Origin: Gemmatimonadetes bacterium bin94
GTDB lineage: Bacteria; Gemmatimonadota; Gemmatimonadetes; Longimicrobiales; Gaopeijiaceae
DNA: 63,408 nt
Assembly: GCA_002238865.1 (NCBI GenBank)
Contig: MPNE01000023.1
Location: forward strand, 1-63,408
Direction: 5' to 3'
Both the position numbers and the translations under genes were made by a program. Position 1 is the first letter of the stretch; the number at the start of each line of letters is the position of its first letter. The notes beneath the pieces were generated by a model that was not told the origin of the DNA, did no database searches, and saw only the letters and a program-made list of their open reading frames with translations. Positions 32,264-40,178 of this stretch are shown here, piece after piece.

Positions 32264-34017
32264 GCCCCGCCCGGGGGCCCCGTCCCCTGTGGAAGCTCGG
32301 TACAACACCTGATCCGCGGGTCGTCGAGACCCTTCAGCGCACGTTGAACCTGCCGGCTCCCCTGTGCAGGCTGCTGGCGATCAGGGGACACGAGGCTCCC
32401 GAGGCGGCCAAGTCGTTCCTCCGTCCGCTCCTGACTTCGCTGCACGAGCCCGACCGGCTCCTCGACGCCGATGTCGCAGCCCGTCGTCTGGCCCGCGCGG
32501 TCTCCGAGGACGAGGTCGTGGTGGTCCACGGCGACTACGACATGGACGGCATCGCGGCCGCGGCGTTGCTGACACGCTGGATCCGTGCGATGGGGGGCAG
32601 GGCCGAAGCGATCGTCCCCGACCGGAATCGGCACGGCTACGATCTCTCCGCCGTGGGCGTGTCGCGTGCCGCGGCGCGCGGCGCGAAGGTGCTCGTTACG
32701 GTGGATTGCGGGATCGTGGCCCTCGATCCGGTGCGGCAGGCCGTGGAAGCGGGGATGGACGTGATTGTCACGGATCACCACGCCCCCGGCCCCGTGCTTC
32801 CGGCGGCGCATGCGGTCGTCAACCCCAACCGGGCGGATTGTCCCTACCCCAACAAGCATCTGTGCGGCACCGGCGTCATCTTCAAGGTGGGCCAGCTCGT
32901 GGCCCGCATGCTGGGCCGCCCGCCCGACGAGAGCTGGCAGTACCTGGATCTGGTGGCGATGGCGACGATCGCCGACCAGGTGGCGCTCAGGGGAGAGAAC
33001 CGGGTGCTGGCCCGTTACGGCCTTCGAGCCCTGGCGGACACCTCGTGGCCGGGCCTGCGCGCGCTCATGGAAAGGGCCGCTGTCGGGGGCGGAAAGCGCG
33101 TCGACTCGGCGGCCGTGGCCTTCGCTCTGGCTCCGCGCATCAACGCGGCCGGCCGGGTGGGTGACCCCGCGGATGCGCTCCGCCTCCTCCTCACCACGGA
33201 TCCGGCCGAAGCGCGCGCCCTGGCCGCGACGCTGGAGGGCAACAACAGCGCCCGCAAGGATGTGGAACGGCGCACCGCCGAGGAGGTGTTCGCGGCGCTG
33301 GAGGAGTGTCGCGACCCCGTCCGGGACCGCGGGCTCGTGGTCGCGGGAGAGGGGTGGCATGCCGGCGTGGTCGGCATCGTCGCGTCCAGGGTTGTGGAGC
33401 GCTTCCACCTGCCCGCGGTTGTGATCTCCCTGGACGGGGAGCGGGGCCGTGGGAGCGCGCGGTCCATCCCCGACTTCGACCTTCATGGCGCCATCACGCA
33501 GTGCGCCGAGCACCTGGACCGCTTCGGGGGCCACCATCAGGCCGCGGGGATGGACATCGGCCGGGATCGTGTCGCCGCCTTCCGCGATGCCTTCCAGGCC
33601 GTGGCCCGCCGCCGGTTGGGCACGGCGGAACTTCGACCGGTGCTGGCCGCCGACACCGAGATCGCGCTCGGCGAGGTGGACCTCGGACTGAACCACTACC
33701 TGGGCTACCTCGGTCCTTTCGGCCGGGAAAACCCGGACCCGGTCTTCGTTGTCCGGCGGGTCCGTCTCGCGGCTCCTCCGCGCGTGCTGAACGGGGGTCA
33801 CATCAAGTTCCGCATGGTCGAGGACGGGGCGCGGAACCGCAAGCGAGGCCGCCGCCCGGCGTCGTTGAACGCCATCGGATTCGGTCTCGCCGACAGGCTG
33901 CCCGTCGATTCGCTGCAAAACGGTCCGGTGGACGTGGCGTTCACTCTCCTCGAGAATACCTTCAAGGGCGTGACGACGGTCGAGGCAAGGGTCCTGGACG
34001 TCAGATTGGCCGAGTGA
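32260..34017 (+). CDS. recJ: Single-stranded-DNA exonuclease RecJ
   Basis: 5'-3' exonuclease in recombination and repair. 585 residues with DHH-domain motifs GDYDMDGIAAAALL, VDCGIV and TDHHAPGP, the linker, and the DHHA1 motif FGGHHQAAGM, then the OB-like C-terminal domain with PFGRENPDPVF. The TTG start overlaps the previous stop codon by 4 nt (TTGA). Normal length. Confidence 0.95.
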   Translation: MSPARGPRPLWKLGTTPDPRVVETLQRTLNLPAPLCRLLAIRGHEAPEAAKSFLRPLLTSLHEPDRLLDADVAARRLARAVSEDEVVVVHGDYDMDGIAAAALLTRWIRAMGGRAEAIVPDRNRHGYDLSAVGVSRAAARGAKVLVTVDCGIVALDPVRQAVEAGMDVIVTDHHAPGPVLPAAHAVVNPNRADCPYPNKHLCGTGVIFKVGQLVARMLGRPPDESWQYLDLVAMATIADQVALRGENRVLARYGLRALADTSWPGLRALMERAAVGGGKRVDSAAVAFALAPRINAAGRVGDPADALRLLLTTDPAEARALAATLEGNNSARKDVERRTAEEVFAALEECRDPVRDRGLVVAGEGWHAGVVGIVASRVVERFHLPAVVISLDGERGRGSARSIPDFDLHGAITQCAEHLDRFGGHHQAAGMDIGRDRVAAFRDAFQAVARRRLGTAELRPVLAADTEIALGEVDLGLNHYLGYLGPFGRENPDPVFVVRRVRLAAPPRVLNGGHIKFRMVEDGARNRKRGRRPASLNAIGFGLADRLPVDSLQNGPVDVAFTLLENTFKGVTTVEARVLDVRLAE

Positions 34018-34055
34018 GGCGCGGGCCCCGTCCCACAACCCGGAAGGAGGCGCAC

Positions 34056-34637
34056 ATGCGGATCATCGCCGGGAAGTGGAGAAGTCGGCGCCTGACACCC
34101 GTGCGCGGGCGGGCGGTGAGGCCCACGACCGACCGGGTGCGCGAGGCGTGGATGTCGATCGTGAACGAACGGCTGTCCGGTGCCGAGGTCGTCGACCTCT
34201 TCGCGGGATCGGGAGCGCTCGGCCTGGAAGCGCTGAGCCGCGGCGCGTCCCGCGTCACGTTCGTGGAAAAGAGCCGTGGGGCGATCCGGGTGCTGGAGCG
34301 GAACATCCGCGCTCTGGGCGCGGGCGGGGTTGCGAGCGTGGTTCAGGGGGACGCTCTTGCCCACCTGCGCATTCTCGAACCGCTCCGCTACGACCTTGCT
34401 TTCGCCGATCCGCCGTACGACCGTGGCTACGCCTTCCAGCTTCTTTCGGCCTACGGGCGCATTCCTTTCGCGCGTGAACTCTGGGTGGAGCACCACGCGA
34501 AGGAAGGGCTCCCGGCGAACGTGGTGGCCGAGCAACGCCGGTACGGCGACACCACCCTCACGGGCGTGACCACGGACGGCCGCCGGTCCCGGCGCGGTCC
34601 GGAGTCGAGCCCCGGACTGCCAGGAGGTGGCTTCTGA
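34056..34637 (+). CDS. rsmD: 16S rRNA (guanine(966)-N2)-methyltransferase RsmD
   Basis: 193 residues. The N-terminus MRIIAGKWRSRRL, motif VVDLFAGSGALGLEALSRG and catalytic ADPPYD are diagnostic of RsmD. ATG with AAGGAGG 7 nt upstream; longer in-frame upstream codons lie inside recJ and are not supported. The rsmD-coaD pair is common in bacteria; coaD starts on the last base of the rsmD stop. Confidence 0.94.
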   Translation: MRIIAGKWRSRRLTPVRGRAVRPTTDRVREAWMSIVNERLSGAEVVDLFAGSGALGLEALSRGASRVTFVEKSRGAIRVLERNIRALGAGGVASVVQGDALAHLRILEPLRYDLAFADPPYDRGYAFQLLSAYGRIPFARELWVEHHAKEGLPANVVAEQRRYGDTTLTGVTTDGRRSRRGPESSPGLPGGGF

Positions 34638-35149
34638 TGACGAACTCCCGCCCGATCGTTGCGGTGTACCCGGGCTCCTTCGACCCGGTGACGCTTGGCC
34701 ACGAGGATGTGGCGCGCCGCACCCTGCGCTTCTGTGACCGCCTGGTCGTCGCTGTCGCCGAGGCATCCACCCAGGAAAAGCGGCACATGTTCCCGGTCGC
34801 CGAGCGGCTCGAAATCATGAAGGAGGTCTTCGCAGGCGACCCGAGGGTCGAATGCGTCTCGTTTTCCGGCCTTCTCGTCGAGTTTGCCGCGGACGTGGGG
34901 GCGCGGTTCATCATCCGTGGGCTGAGAGCCGTCTCGGACTTCGACTATGAATTCCAGATGGCTCAGATGAACCGGGAGTTGCGCGATGATGTTGAGACCC
35001 TGTTCCTGACGCCGGATATCCACTTTTCCTTCCTGTCCGCGTCGCTGGTCCGGGAGGTCGCGGCTCTCGGGGGTGACGTGAGCGCCTTCGTCTCCGCTCC
35101 GGTGCGGGAACGGATGCGGCGGCGCTTCGCGGGTCCCGGATCCGCGTGA
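34637..35149 (+). CDS. coaD: Pantetheine-phosphate adenylyltransferase
   Basis: Fourth-stage enzyme of coenzyme A synthesis, joining 4'-phosphopantetheine and ATP. 170 residues, with the nucleotidyltransferase motif YPGSFDPVTLGH near the start, IIRGLRAVSDFDYEFQMA in the middle, and the SASLVRE signature. ATG overlaps the rsmD stop. The next gene, a phosphotransacetylase, overlaps its end by 4 nt. Confidence 0.96.
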   Translation: MTNSRPIVAVYPGSFDPVTLGHEDVARRTLRFCDRLVVAVAEASTQEKRHMFPVAERLEIMKEVFAGDPRVECVSFSGLLVEFAADVGARFIIRGLRAVSDFDYEFQMAQMNRELRDDVETLFLTPDIHFSFLSASLVREVAALGGDVSAFVSAPVRERMRRRFAGPGSA

Positions 35150-36054
35150 GGCGCGGGAGCTTCACCCGCGAGCTGGAGGCGCGAGCCCGACGCGCCAAGC
35201 GCAGGATAGCCTTCCCCGAGGCGGACGATTCCCGGATCGGCGAGGCTGTGTCCCACCTGGCCCGGCGTGCTATCGTCCGCCCGGTGCTCGTCGCGGACGC
35301 GGCTGCTCCACGTGCGGCTCGCGGCGAAGCCGGGGTCGAGATCGAGGTGACCACCGATGCTTCACCGCTTCAGCGAGCCGTGGAGATGCTCAACGACGGA
35401 GCGGTCGACGGGGTCGTCGCCGGGGCGGTGCACACGTCGGCCGACGTGATCCGGACGGGGTTGCGGCAAGTGGGACTCAGGCCCGGTGTCCGAACACTGT
35501 CGTCGTGCTTCTTCATGGAGGTGGACGACTTTCGCGGCCGCGGATCCGAAGTGCTGACCTTCACCGACGCCGGAGTGGTAACCGACCCGGGTCCGGGCCG
35601 GTTGGCCGAGATTGCCACGGAGGCGGTCCGGGTACGGCGCCGGGTCGTCGGCGACGAGCCGCGCGTGGCGTTTCTGTCGTACTCGACCCGGGGCAGCGCG
35701 GGAGGCAAGTCGGTCAGGCGGGTCAAGGAGGCAGTCGCCCGCTTCCGGGAAACCTGCCGGGAGGTGATCGCGGACGGCGAGTTGCAGGCCGACGCGGCTC
35801 TGATCCCGGGGGTGGCGCACTCCAAGGCGCCTGACTCGGCGGTAGCGGGGAGGGCGAACGTACTTGTCTTCCCCGGTCTCGACGCCGGCAACATCGCGTA
35901 CAAGCTGGTGCAGAGGCTTGCCGGGGCGTTGGCGCTGGGGCCCATACTGCAGGGGCTGAAGGCACCCCTCAACGACCTCTCGCGCGGGGCGTCGCCGGAG
36001 GACATCGTATACGTTGCCGCCATTACGGCGCTGATGGCCGACAAGAGCAAGTAG
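35146..36054 (+). CDS. pta: Phosphate acetyltransferase (short Pta/EutD-like form)
   Basis: Interconverts acetyl-CoA and acetyl phosphate. 302 residues, the catalytic domain only, without the long N-terminal part of E. coli Pta. Supporting segments are RIAFPEADDSR, DGVVAGAVHTSADVIRTGL, FLSYSTRGSAGG and FPGLDAGNIAYKLVQRL. GTG start overlapping the coaD stop. No ackA is next to it, so the phosphate acceptor or donor step is elsewhere. A phosphate butyryltransferase-type specificity cannot be excluded. Confidence 0.88.
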   Translation: MRRGSFTRELEARARRAKRRIAFPEADDSRIGEAVSHLARRAIVRPVLVADAAAPRAARGEAGVEIEVTTDASPLQRAVEMLNDGAVDGVVAGAVHTSADVIRTGLRQVGLRPGVRTLSSCFFMEVDDFRGRGSEVLTFTDAGVVTDPGPGRLAEIATEAVRVRRRVVGDEPRVAFLSYSTRGSAGGKSVRRVKEAVARFRETCREVIADGELQADAALIPGVAHSKAPDSAVAGRANVLVFPGLDAGNIAYKLVQRLAGALALGPILQGLKAPLNDLSRGASPEDIVYVAAITALMADKSK

Positions 36055-36095
36055 TGTACAATAGTTCTGTACATAATGTACAATCTGTATGTACA
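36055..36095 (+). promoter_or_regulatory. Symmetric four-copy TGTACA operator-like array
   Basis: The palindromic hexamer TGTACA occurs at 36055, 36068, 36077 and 36090, with gaps of 7, 3 and 7 nt, so the whole array is symmetric about position 36075. The stretch is clearly AT-richer than its surroundings and begins right after the pta stop codon. It ends 4 nt before a -35-like hexamer, the normal place for an activator or a cooperatively bound regulator. The protein that binds it is unknown. Confidence 0.6.
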
Positions 36096-36098
36096 CAT

Positions 36099-36127
36099 TT
36101 ACCGGGGCACTTCGCGCGCCTTATCTT
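36099..36127 (+). promoter_or_regulatory. Predicted promoter of the STAS-kinase/phosphatase pair
   Basis: TTACCG (36099-36104) and TATCTT (36122-36127) with 17-nt spacing. The -10 has the TAnnTT form seen at other promoters in this window. It would give a 5' leader of about 55 nt before the STAS gene. Confidence 0.45.
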
Positions 36128-36189
36128 CGTAGGGCCACTCGCCATCCTCGGGCAGCGCGCAGTTCCATCGTCCCTTCACAGTGAGAGCC

Positions 36190-36519
36190 ATGTCCTTCAA
36201 CCTGAGAAAAGTCGCTAACGTCACCGTGGTCGAAGTCGACGGACAACTCATCGTCGGAAATCGCCAGGATCTGAAACAGAAGGTCCTGGCCGAACTGGAG
36301 GGCGGCGCCGGCAGCTTCGTGATCGACTTCTCACGGACCGGCTACATCGATTCGTCGGGTCTCGGTGTCCTGGTCAGCCTCTCCAAGAGGATCCGTGAGG
36401 CGGGTGGCGAGCTGAGGCTGATTTCGCTGAACGAGGACCTGCGGACCCTCTTCGAGTTGACCAAGCTCCACACGCTTTTCGAGATCCGGACGACCCTGGA
36501 GGAGGCCCTGGCGGGATAG
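36190..36519 (+). CDS. STAS-domain anti-sigma factor antagonist
   Basis: 109-residue SpoIIAA/RsbV-like protein. The phosphorylation site is Ser56 in YIDSSGLGVLV; the VVEVDGQLIVGNRQDLK strand-helix and the C-terminal LFEIRTTLEEAL are typical. When unphosphorylated, such proteins bind an anti-sigma kinase and free its target. The ATG at 36190 is preferred over an in-frame GTG at 36181 because GAGA lies just before it. The next gene encodes both a kinase-like and a phosphatase domain, so this is very likely its substrate. Confidence 0.9.
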   Translation: MSFNLRKVANVTVVEVDGQLIVGNRQDLKQKVLAELEGGAGSFVIDFSRTGYIDSSGLGVLVSLSKRIREAGGELRLISLNEDLRTLFELTKLHTLFEIRTTLEEALAG

Positions 36520-36525
36520 CAGGCC

Positions 36526-38592
36526 GTGGAAGAAGTCCCCGGTGTACGACCCCCCATGAGCGAGTCATCGCGCCGCCGGGGCAGTTCGACGGCAGTGGCG
36601 AGGACCGTCTTCCACGTTCCCGGCGACGTCGGCGAAATCGAGCCCGCGGTCGATCGCGCGGTGGAGTGTTGTGCCGGTGCCCGCCTGGACCGGCGGCGTC
36701 TTCTCTTCAACTTCCGCGTCGGGCTGACGGAAGCCGTTTCCAACGCGATTCTCTTCGGCAACGCGAACGATCCCGACAGCAAGGTGCGGGTGGAACTGCT
36801 CGTCGAGCCCGGCACGGTGCGTGCCCGGGTTACCGACGAGGGGCGCGGATTCGACCCCGAGGCCGTGCCCGATCCCCGACTCCCCGAGAACATTACCAAA
36901 CCGGCCGGACGGGGCATCTTCCTCATGCAGGCACTCATGGACGAAGTGCGCTTCAATGCGGCAGGCAATTCGGTCACGCTCGTGTTGCGGGAGAACCCGG
37001 ACGGCCTCGACGGGCAGGGACGGGCGGGTCCGGGGGCAATACCGCGTTCGCTTCCACCGGAGCACGTGACCGCGGTGCTGCGGGACTTCCACGAGGGACT
37101 GGGACTGGACGTACGGGCCTGGCGCACCGATGGCCGGGATCGGATCGCCTTCTTTCCCGACGGGGCGCCCGATATGCCGGACGCCGTCGGTCACCTCTTT
37201 CGGCTCGACCCCGGCGATGGCGCCGTCATCGAAGTCCAAATCGGAGGACATGGTCCGGACAGCCCGGTCGTGCAGGTGCTGGAGGGCACCCTCGAGCGGG
37301 CGTGCGGATTGGCGCGCCAGGCTGCGCGGCGCAGGGCCGAACTCGCGGAGCGCCGCGAGGAGATCGGGCTCCTCTACTCGATCAGCGAGACGCTGGCGTC
37401 GATTCTGCACCTGGACGAGGCCGCCCGCCGGATCCTGGAGGAGGTGTCGCGGGTGCTGGGAGTGAAGCGCGGCTCGCTCTGGGTTCACAGCCGGGACGAT
37501 GACCTGCTGCGCCTCGCCGCGTCCGTCGGGGGCGGCCTGCCGCGCAGCTCGATCCCGGTCGCGGACGAGACCTCGATCACCGCCCGGGCCTTCCGCGCGG
37601 AGCACCCGATCATGGCGGCTGGACACGAGATGGACAGCCCCGACACCGGTTCGATCCCGGCGAGCGAGCGGGAGAGCTGGCTCTCGGTGCCGGTCCGCTT
37701 CAGGCCGCACTCGGGCGCGGCGAGGACGGTGGGGGTGCTGAACCTCATCGGACGCCGGCGCCACGAGGAGTTCACACCTGCGGACCAGCGGCTCATGGTC
37801 GCCGTGGCGAATCAGATCGGCGCCGCCCTGGAGACCAATCGTCTCATACGGGAGAGCATGGCCCGGGAGCGGGTCTCGCGCGAAATGGAGCTGGCTCACA
37901 ACCTTCAGATGAAGCTCCTGCCTCCGGTTCCGACGATCCCGGGGGTGGAAGCCGCGGCCCGCGTGCTTCCCACCGAGTCGGTCGGCGGGGACTTCTACCA
38001 GGTCCTCCAGCTCTCCGGCGGGCGTATCGGCGTCATGATCGGAGATGTTTCGGGGCACGGGTTCCCGGCGGCGCTGATCATGGCGCTGGTCATGAGCGCG
38101 GCCGCGATCTATGCGGAAGAAGGGGCGGGACCCGCAACCGTCCTGGAGCACCTGGACCGCGCAATCGGCGACGAACTGGAGTCGACGGAGATGTTCCTGT
38201 CCCTCTGTTACTGCGTCCTCTCGCAAGGGGGTACCGAAGTCACCTACTCGAACGCGGGCCACCCCCACGCCTTCGTCGTCGAGCCGGGTGGGGCCGCGCA
38301 CCGGCTCCTTGCCACCGACCCCCCGATGGGCATCGGTGCGGCTCCCTACGGCGAATCCACCGTTTCCTGGACCCCGGGCGAGGATCTGCTCCTCCTCTTT
38401 ACCGACGGGCTGTCGGACACACTCGCGCAACTCCGCCGCAGCAGCGGTGAGGAGCTCGTGCTCAGGACCGTCGCCACGAACCACCGACGTCCGGTGTCCG
38501 AAATTCTGGGGCGCCTGTTCGAGATGTCCGTACAGGCAATCCCCTCCATGCCCTCCGACGACCGCACCGCCGTCGTCCTTCGCACTACCTGA
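36526..38592 (+). CDS. RsbW-like kinase, GAF and PP2C (SpoIIE/RsbU) phosphatase fusion
   Basis: 688 residues in three parts. Residues ~25-160 are a HATPase_c anti-sigma-type kinase with the N-box GLTEAVSNAILFGN, VTDEGRGFDP and AGRGIFLM. Residues ~285-445 are a GAF domain (IGLLYSISETLASILHLDEA to VGVLNLIGRR). Residues ~455-688 are a PP2C/SpoIIE phosphatase with metal residues in VGGDFYQV, IGDVSGHG, LFTDGLSDT and SDDRTAVV. Kinase and phosphatase normally sit in separate proteins of a partner-switch. The GTG at 36526 is 6 nt after the STAS stop; an ATG at 36556 is an alternative. No sigma factor gene lies nearby. Confidence 0.9.
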   Translation: MEEVPGVRPPMSESSRRRGSSTAVARTVFHVPGDVGEIEPAVDRAVECCAGARLDRRRLLFNFRVGLTEAVSNAILFGNANDPDSKVRVELLVEPGTVRARVTDEGRGFDPEAVPDPRLPENITKPAGRGIFLMQALMDEVRFNAAGNSVTLVLRENPDGLDGQGRAGPGAIPRSLPPEHVTAVLRDFHEGLGLDVRAWRTDGRDRIAFFPDGAPDMPDAVGHLFRLDPGDGAVIEVQIGGHGPDSPVVQVLEGTLERACGLARQAARRRAELAERREEIGLLYSISETLASILHLDEAARRILEEVSRVLGVKRGSLWVHSRDDDLLRLAASVGGGLPRSSIPVADETSITARAFRAEHPIMAAGHEMDSPDTGSIPASERESWLSVPVRFRPHSGAARTVGVLNLIGRRRHEEFTPADQRLMVAVANQIGAALETNRLIRESMARERVSREMELAHNLQMKLLPPVPTIPGVEAAARVLPTESVGGDFYQVLQLSGGRIGVMIGDVSGHGFPAALIMALVMSAAAIYAEEGAGPATVLEHLDRAIGDELESTEMFLSLCYCVLSQGGTEVTYSNAGHPHAFVVEPGGAAHRLLATDPPMGIGAAPYGESTVSWTPGEDLLLLFTDGLSDTLAQLRRSSGEELVLRTVATNHRRPVSEILGRLFEMSVQAIPSMPSDDRTAVVLRTT

Positions 38593-38601
38593 ATCCCCCG
38601 A

Positions 38602-39435
38602 ATGTCACGCCGGCGCCCCAAGCGGTCCCTGGGCCAGAACTTCCTCGTCGACCCCAACCTGCAGCGCAAGATCGCCGGGGCGGTCCGGGCGGGCGAGGGG
38701 GACCCCGTGCTCGAAATCGGGCCGGGAAGGGGCGCGCTGACCGATCATCTGGCTCGACGGGGCGTGGCGTTGGCCGCCGTGGAGCTGGACGACGAACTTG
38801 CGGCCGACCTGGCGTCCCGCTATCGCGACGACGCGGGGGTGACGGTGGTGCACGGCGATGTCCTGTCGCTCGACCTCCCGTCGCTGACCGGAGACTGGGC
38901 CCGTACGACGGTCGTGGGAAACATCCCGTACAACATCACCACGCCCATCGTGTTCCGGCTGCTCACGCTGCCGTATCCGGCGGACATCGTCCTGACCGTG
39001 CAGGCGGAGGTCGCCGCGCGAATGCTCTCCGGACCGGGGACGCGGACCTACGGTGCCCTCACGGTGGGGGTGGCGGTGCACGCGCGCGCTTCCCGGATCT
39101 GCAAGGTTTCCCGGACCGCCTTCCGGCCCGTCCCCGGAGTGGACTCGACCGTGGTGCGCCTTACCCCCCGTTCCCCTCCGCCACTCGCGCCCGGGGAAGC
39201 GGACCGGGTGCGCGTGCTCACGCGGGCGGCCTTCTCATGGCGCCGCAAGCAGCTCGGAACGATCCTGTCGCGGCACCCCGACCTGGGCATCCCGCGGGAA
39301 ATCTGGTCCGGGGTGCTGGCGTCGCGGTCGCTGTCTCCGACGGTGCGGCCCGAGCAGTTGCCACCGGCCGAGTTCGTGGCCCTGAGCGCCATGCTGGGGG
39401 AAGGATTCGGGGGCGTTCCGGTGGCCCCGCGTTGA
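38602..39435 (+). CDS. rsmA: 16S rRNA dimethyladenosine transferase
   Basis: KsgA/RsmA dimethylates A1518 and A1519 of 16S rRNA. 277 residues with SLGQNFLVDPNL at the start, SAM motif VLEIGPGRGALT, the catalytic GNIPYNITTP and FRPVPGVDSTVVRL. ATG start 9 nt after the phosphatase gene. The rex promoter begins inside its last codons. Confidence 0.95.
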   Translation: MSRRRPKRSLGQNFLVDPNLQRKIAGAVRAGEGDPVLEIGPGRGALTDHLARRGVALAAVELDDELAADLASRYRDDAGVTVVHGDVLSLDLPSLTGDWARTTVVGNIPYNITTPIVFRLLTLPYPADIVLTVQAEVAARMLSGPGTRTYGALTVGVAVHARASRICKVSRTAFRPVPGVDSTVVRLTPRSPPPLAPGEADRVRVLTRAAFSWRRKQLGTILSRHPDLGIPREIWSGVLASRSLSPTVRPEQLPPAEFVALSAMLGEGFGGVPVAPR

Positions 39436-39459
39436 CGCCGTCCACCGGGGTGCTAGCTT
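39432..39459 (+). promoter_or_regulatory. rex promoter
   Basis: TTGACG (39432-39437) and TAGCTT (39454-39459) separated by 16 nt. Transcription would begin about 7 nt after the -10, at or next to the GTG start codon at 39467, so the mRNA would be leaderless. No Shine-Dalgarno sequence is present, which agrees. Confidence 0.6.
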
Positions 39460-39464
39460 CCGTC

Positions 39465-39482
39465 TTGTGAACGAATTCACAA
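39465..39482 (+). promoter_or_regulatory. Rex operator overlapping the rex start codon
   Basis: TTGTGAACGAATTCACAA is a perfect 7-bp inverted repeat around CGAA and matches the known Rex-box consensus TTGTGAAnnnnTTCACAA at every fixed position. It covers the predicted transcription start and the first codons of rex, so binding of NADH-free Rex would block its own transcription. Confidence 0.9.
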
Positions 39483-40105
39483 ACAGAGTCCCCGACGCCA
39501 CGATTCGGCGCCTTTCCCTGTACCTGCGGTTCCTGGAGGACTTCGAGCGCTCGGGCGTGACCAGCGTTGCCAGCGGTGCCCTCGCCGAACGCGGAGGGAC
39601 GACCGCCGCCCAGGTGCGGAAGGATCTGTCGTATCTGGGCTCCTTCGGGAAGCGCGGGCTGGGGTACTCGGTAGCCGAACTCACCGGGGTGTTGCGCGGC
39701 GTCCTGGGCCTCGACACGGTATGGCGCGTCGCACTCCTCGGAGCCGGCCGGATCGGCACCGCGCTCTTCGAGTACGAGCCGTTTCGGGCACGTGGCTTCA
39801 ACATCACGACCGTGATCGACAACGACCCGCGCAAGGTCGGGACGTGCCTCGGCGACATCACGATCAGGGGCGAAGACGAGCTCGAGCAGGCCCTATGCCA
39901 AGAGTCAATCGATCTGGTGATCGTCGCCGTCCCCGTGCCCGTCGCCCAGGCGCTCGTGGAGCGCGTGGTCGCGGTGGGGGTCAAGGCCATACTCAACTAT
40001 GCGCCGACGCAGCTGCGCCTGCCGGACGACGTGGCGCTCCGAAACGTGAGCATGCTGGTCGAACTGGAGGGTCTCTCGTACAGTCTGGCGCGCAGCCAAA
40101 GGTGA
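39467..40105 (+). CDS. rex: Redox-sensing transcriptional repressor Rex
   Basis: Senses the NADH/NAD+ ratio and represses fermentation and respiration genes when NADH is low. 212 residues. N-terminal winged helix (RRLSLYLRFLEDFERSG, then QVRKDLSYLGSFGKRGLGY) and a Rossmann domain with LLGAGRIGTALFEY. The C-terminal swapped helix carries NVSMLVELEGLSY. GTG start lies inside its own operator. Thiolase, 3-hydroxyacyl-CoA dehydrogenase and acyl-CoA dehydrogenase genes lie downstream; such genes are Rex targets in clostridia. Confidence 0.96.
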   Translation: MNEFTNRVPDATIRRLSLYLRFLEDFERSGVTSVASGALAERGGTTAAQVRKDLSYLGSFGKRGLGYSVAELTGVLRGVLGLDTVWRVALLGAGRIGTALFEYEPFRARGFNITTVIDNDPRKVGTCLGDITIRGEDELEQALCQESIDLVIVAVPVPVAQALVERVVAVGVKAILNYAPTQLRLPDDVALRNVSMLVELEGLSYSLARSQR

Positions 40106-40178
40106 TGACGAGCCCGGATCCACGCCTGCTGCCGGGATCGTCCCGGACCGCGACCCGACCGCCCCGGGCCCGGCTCCC

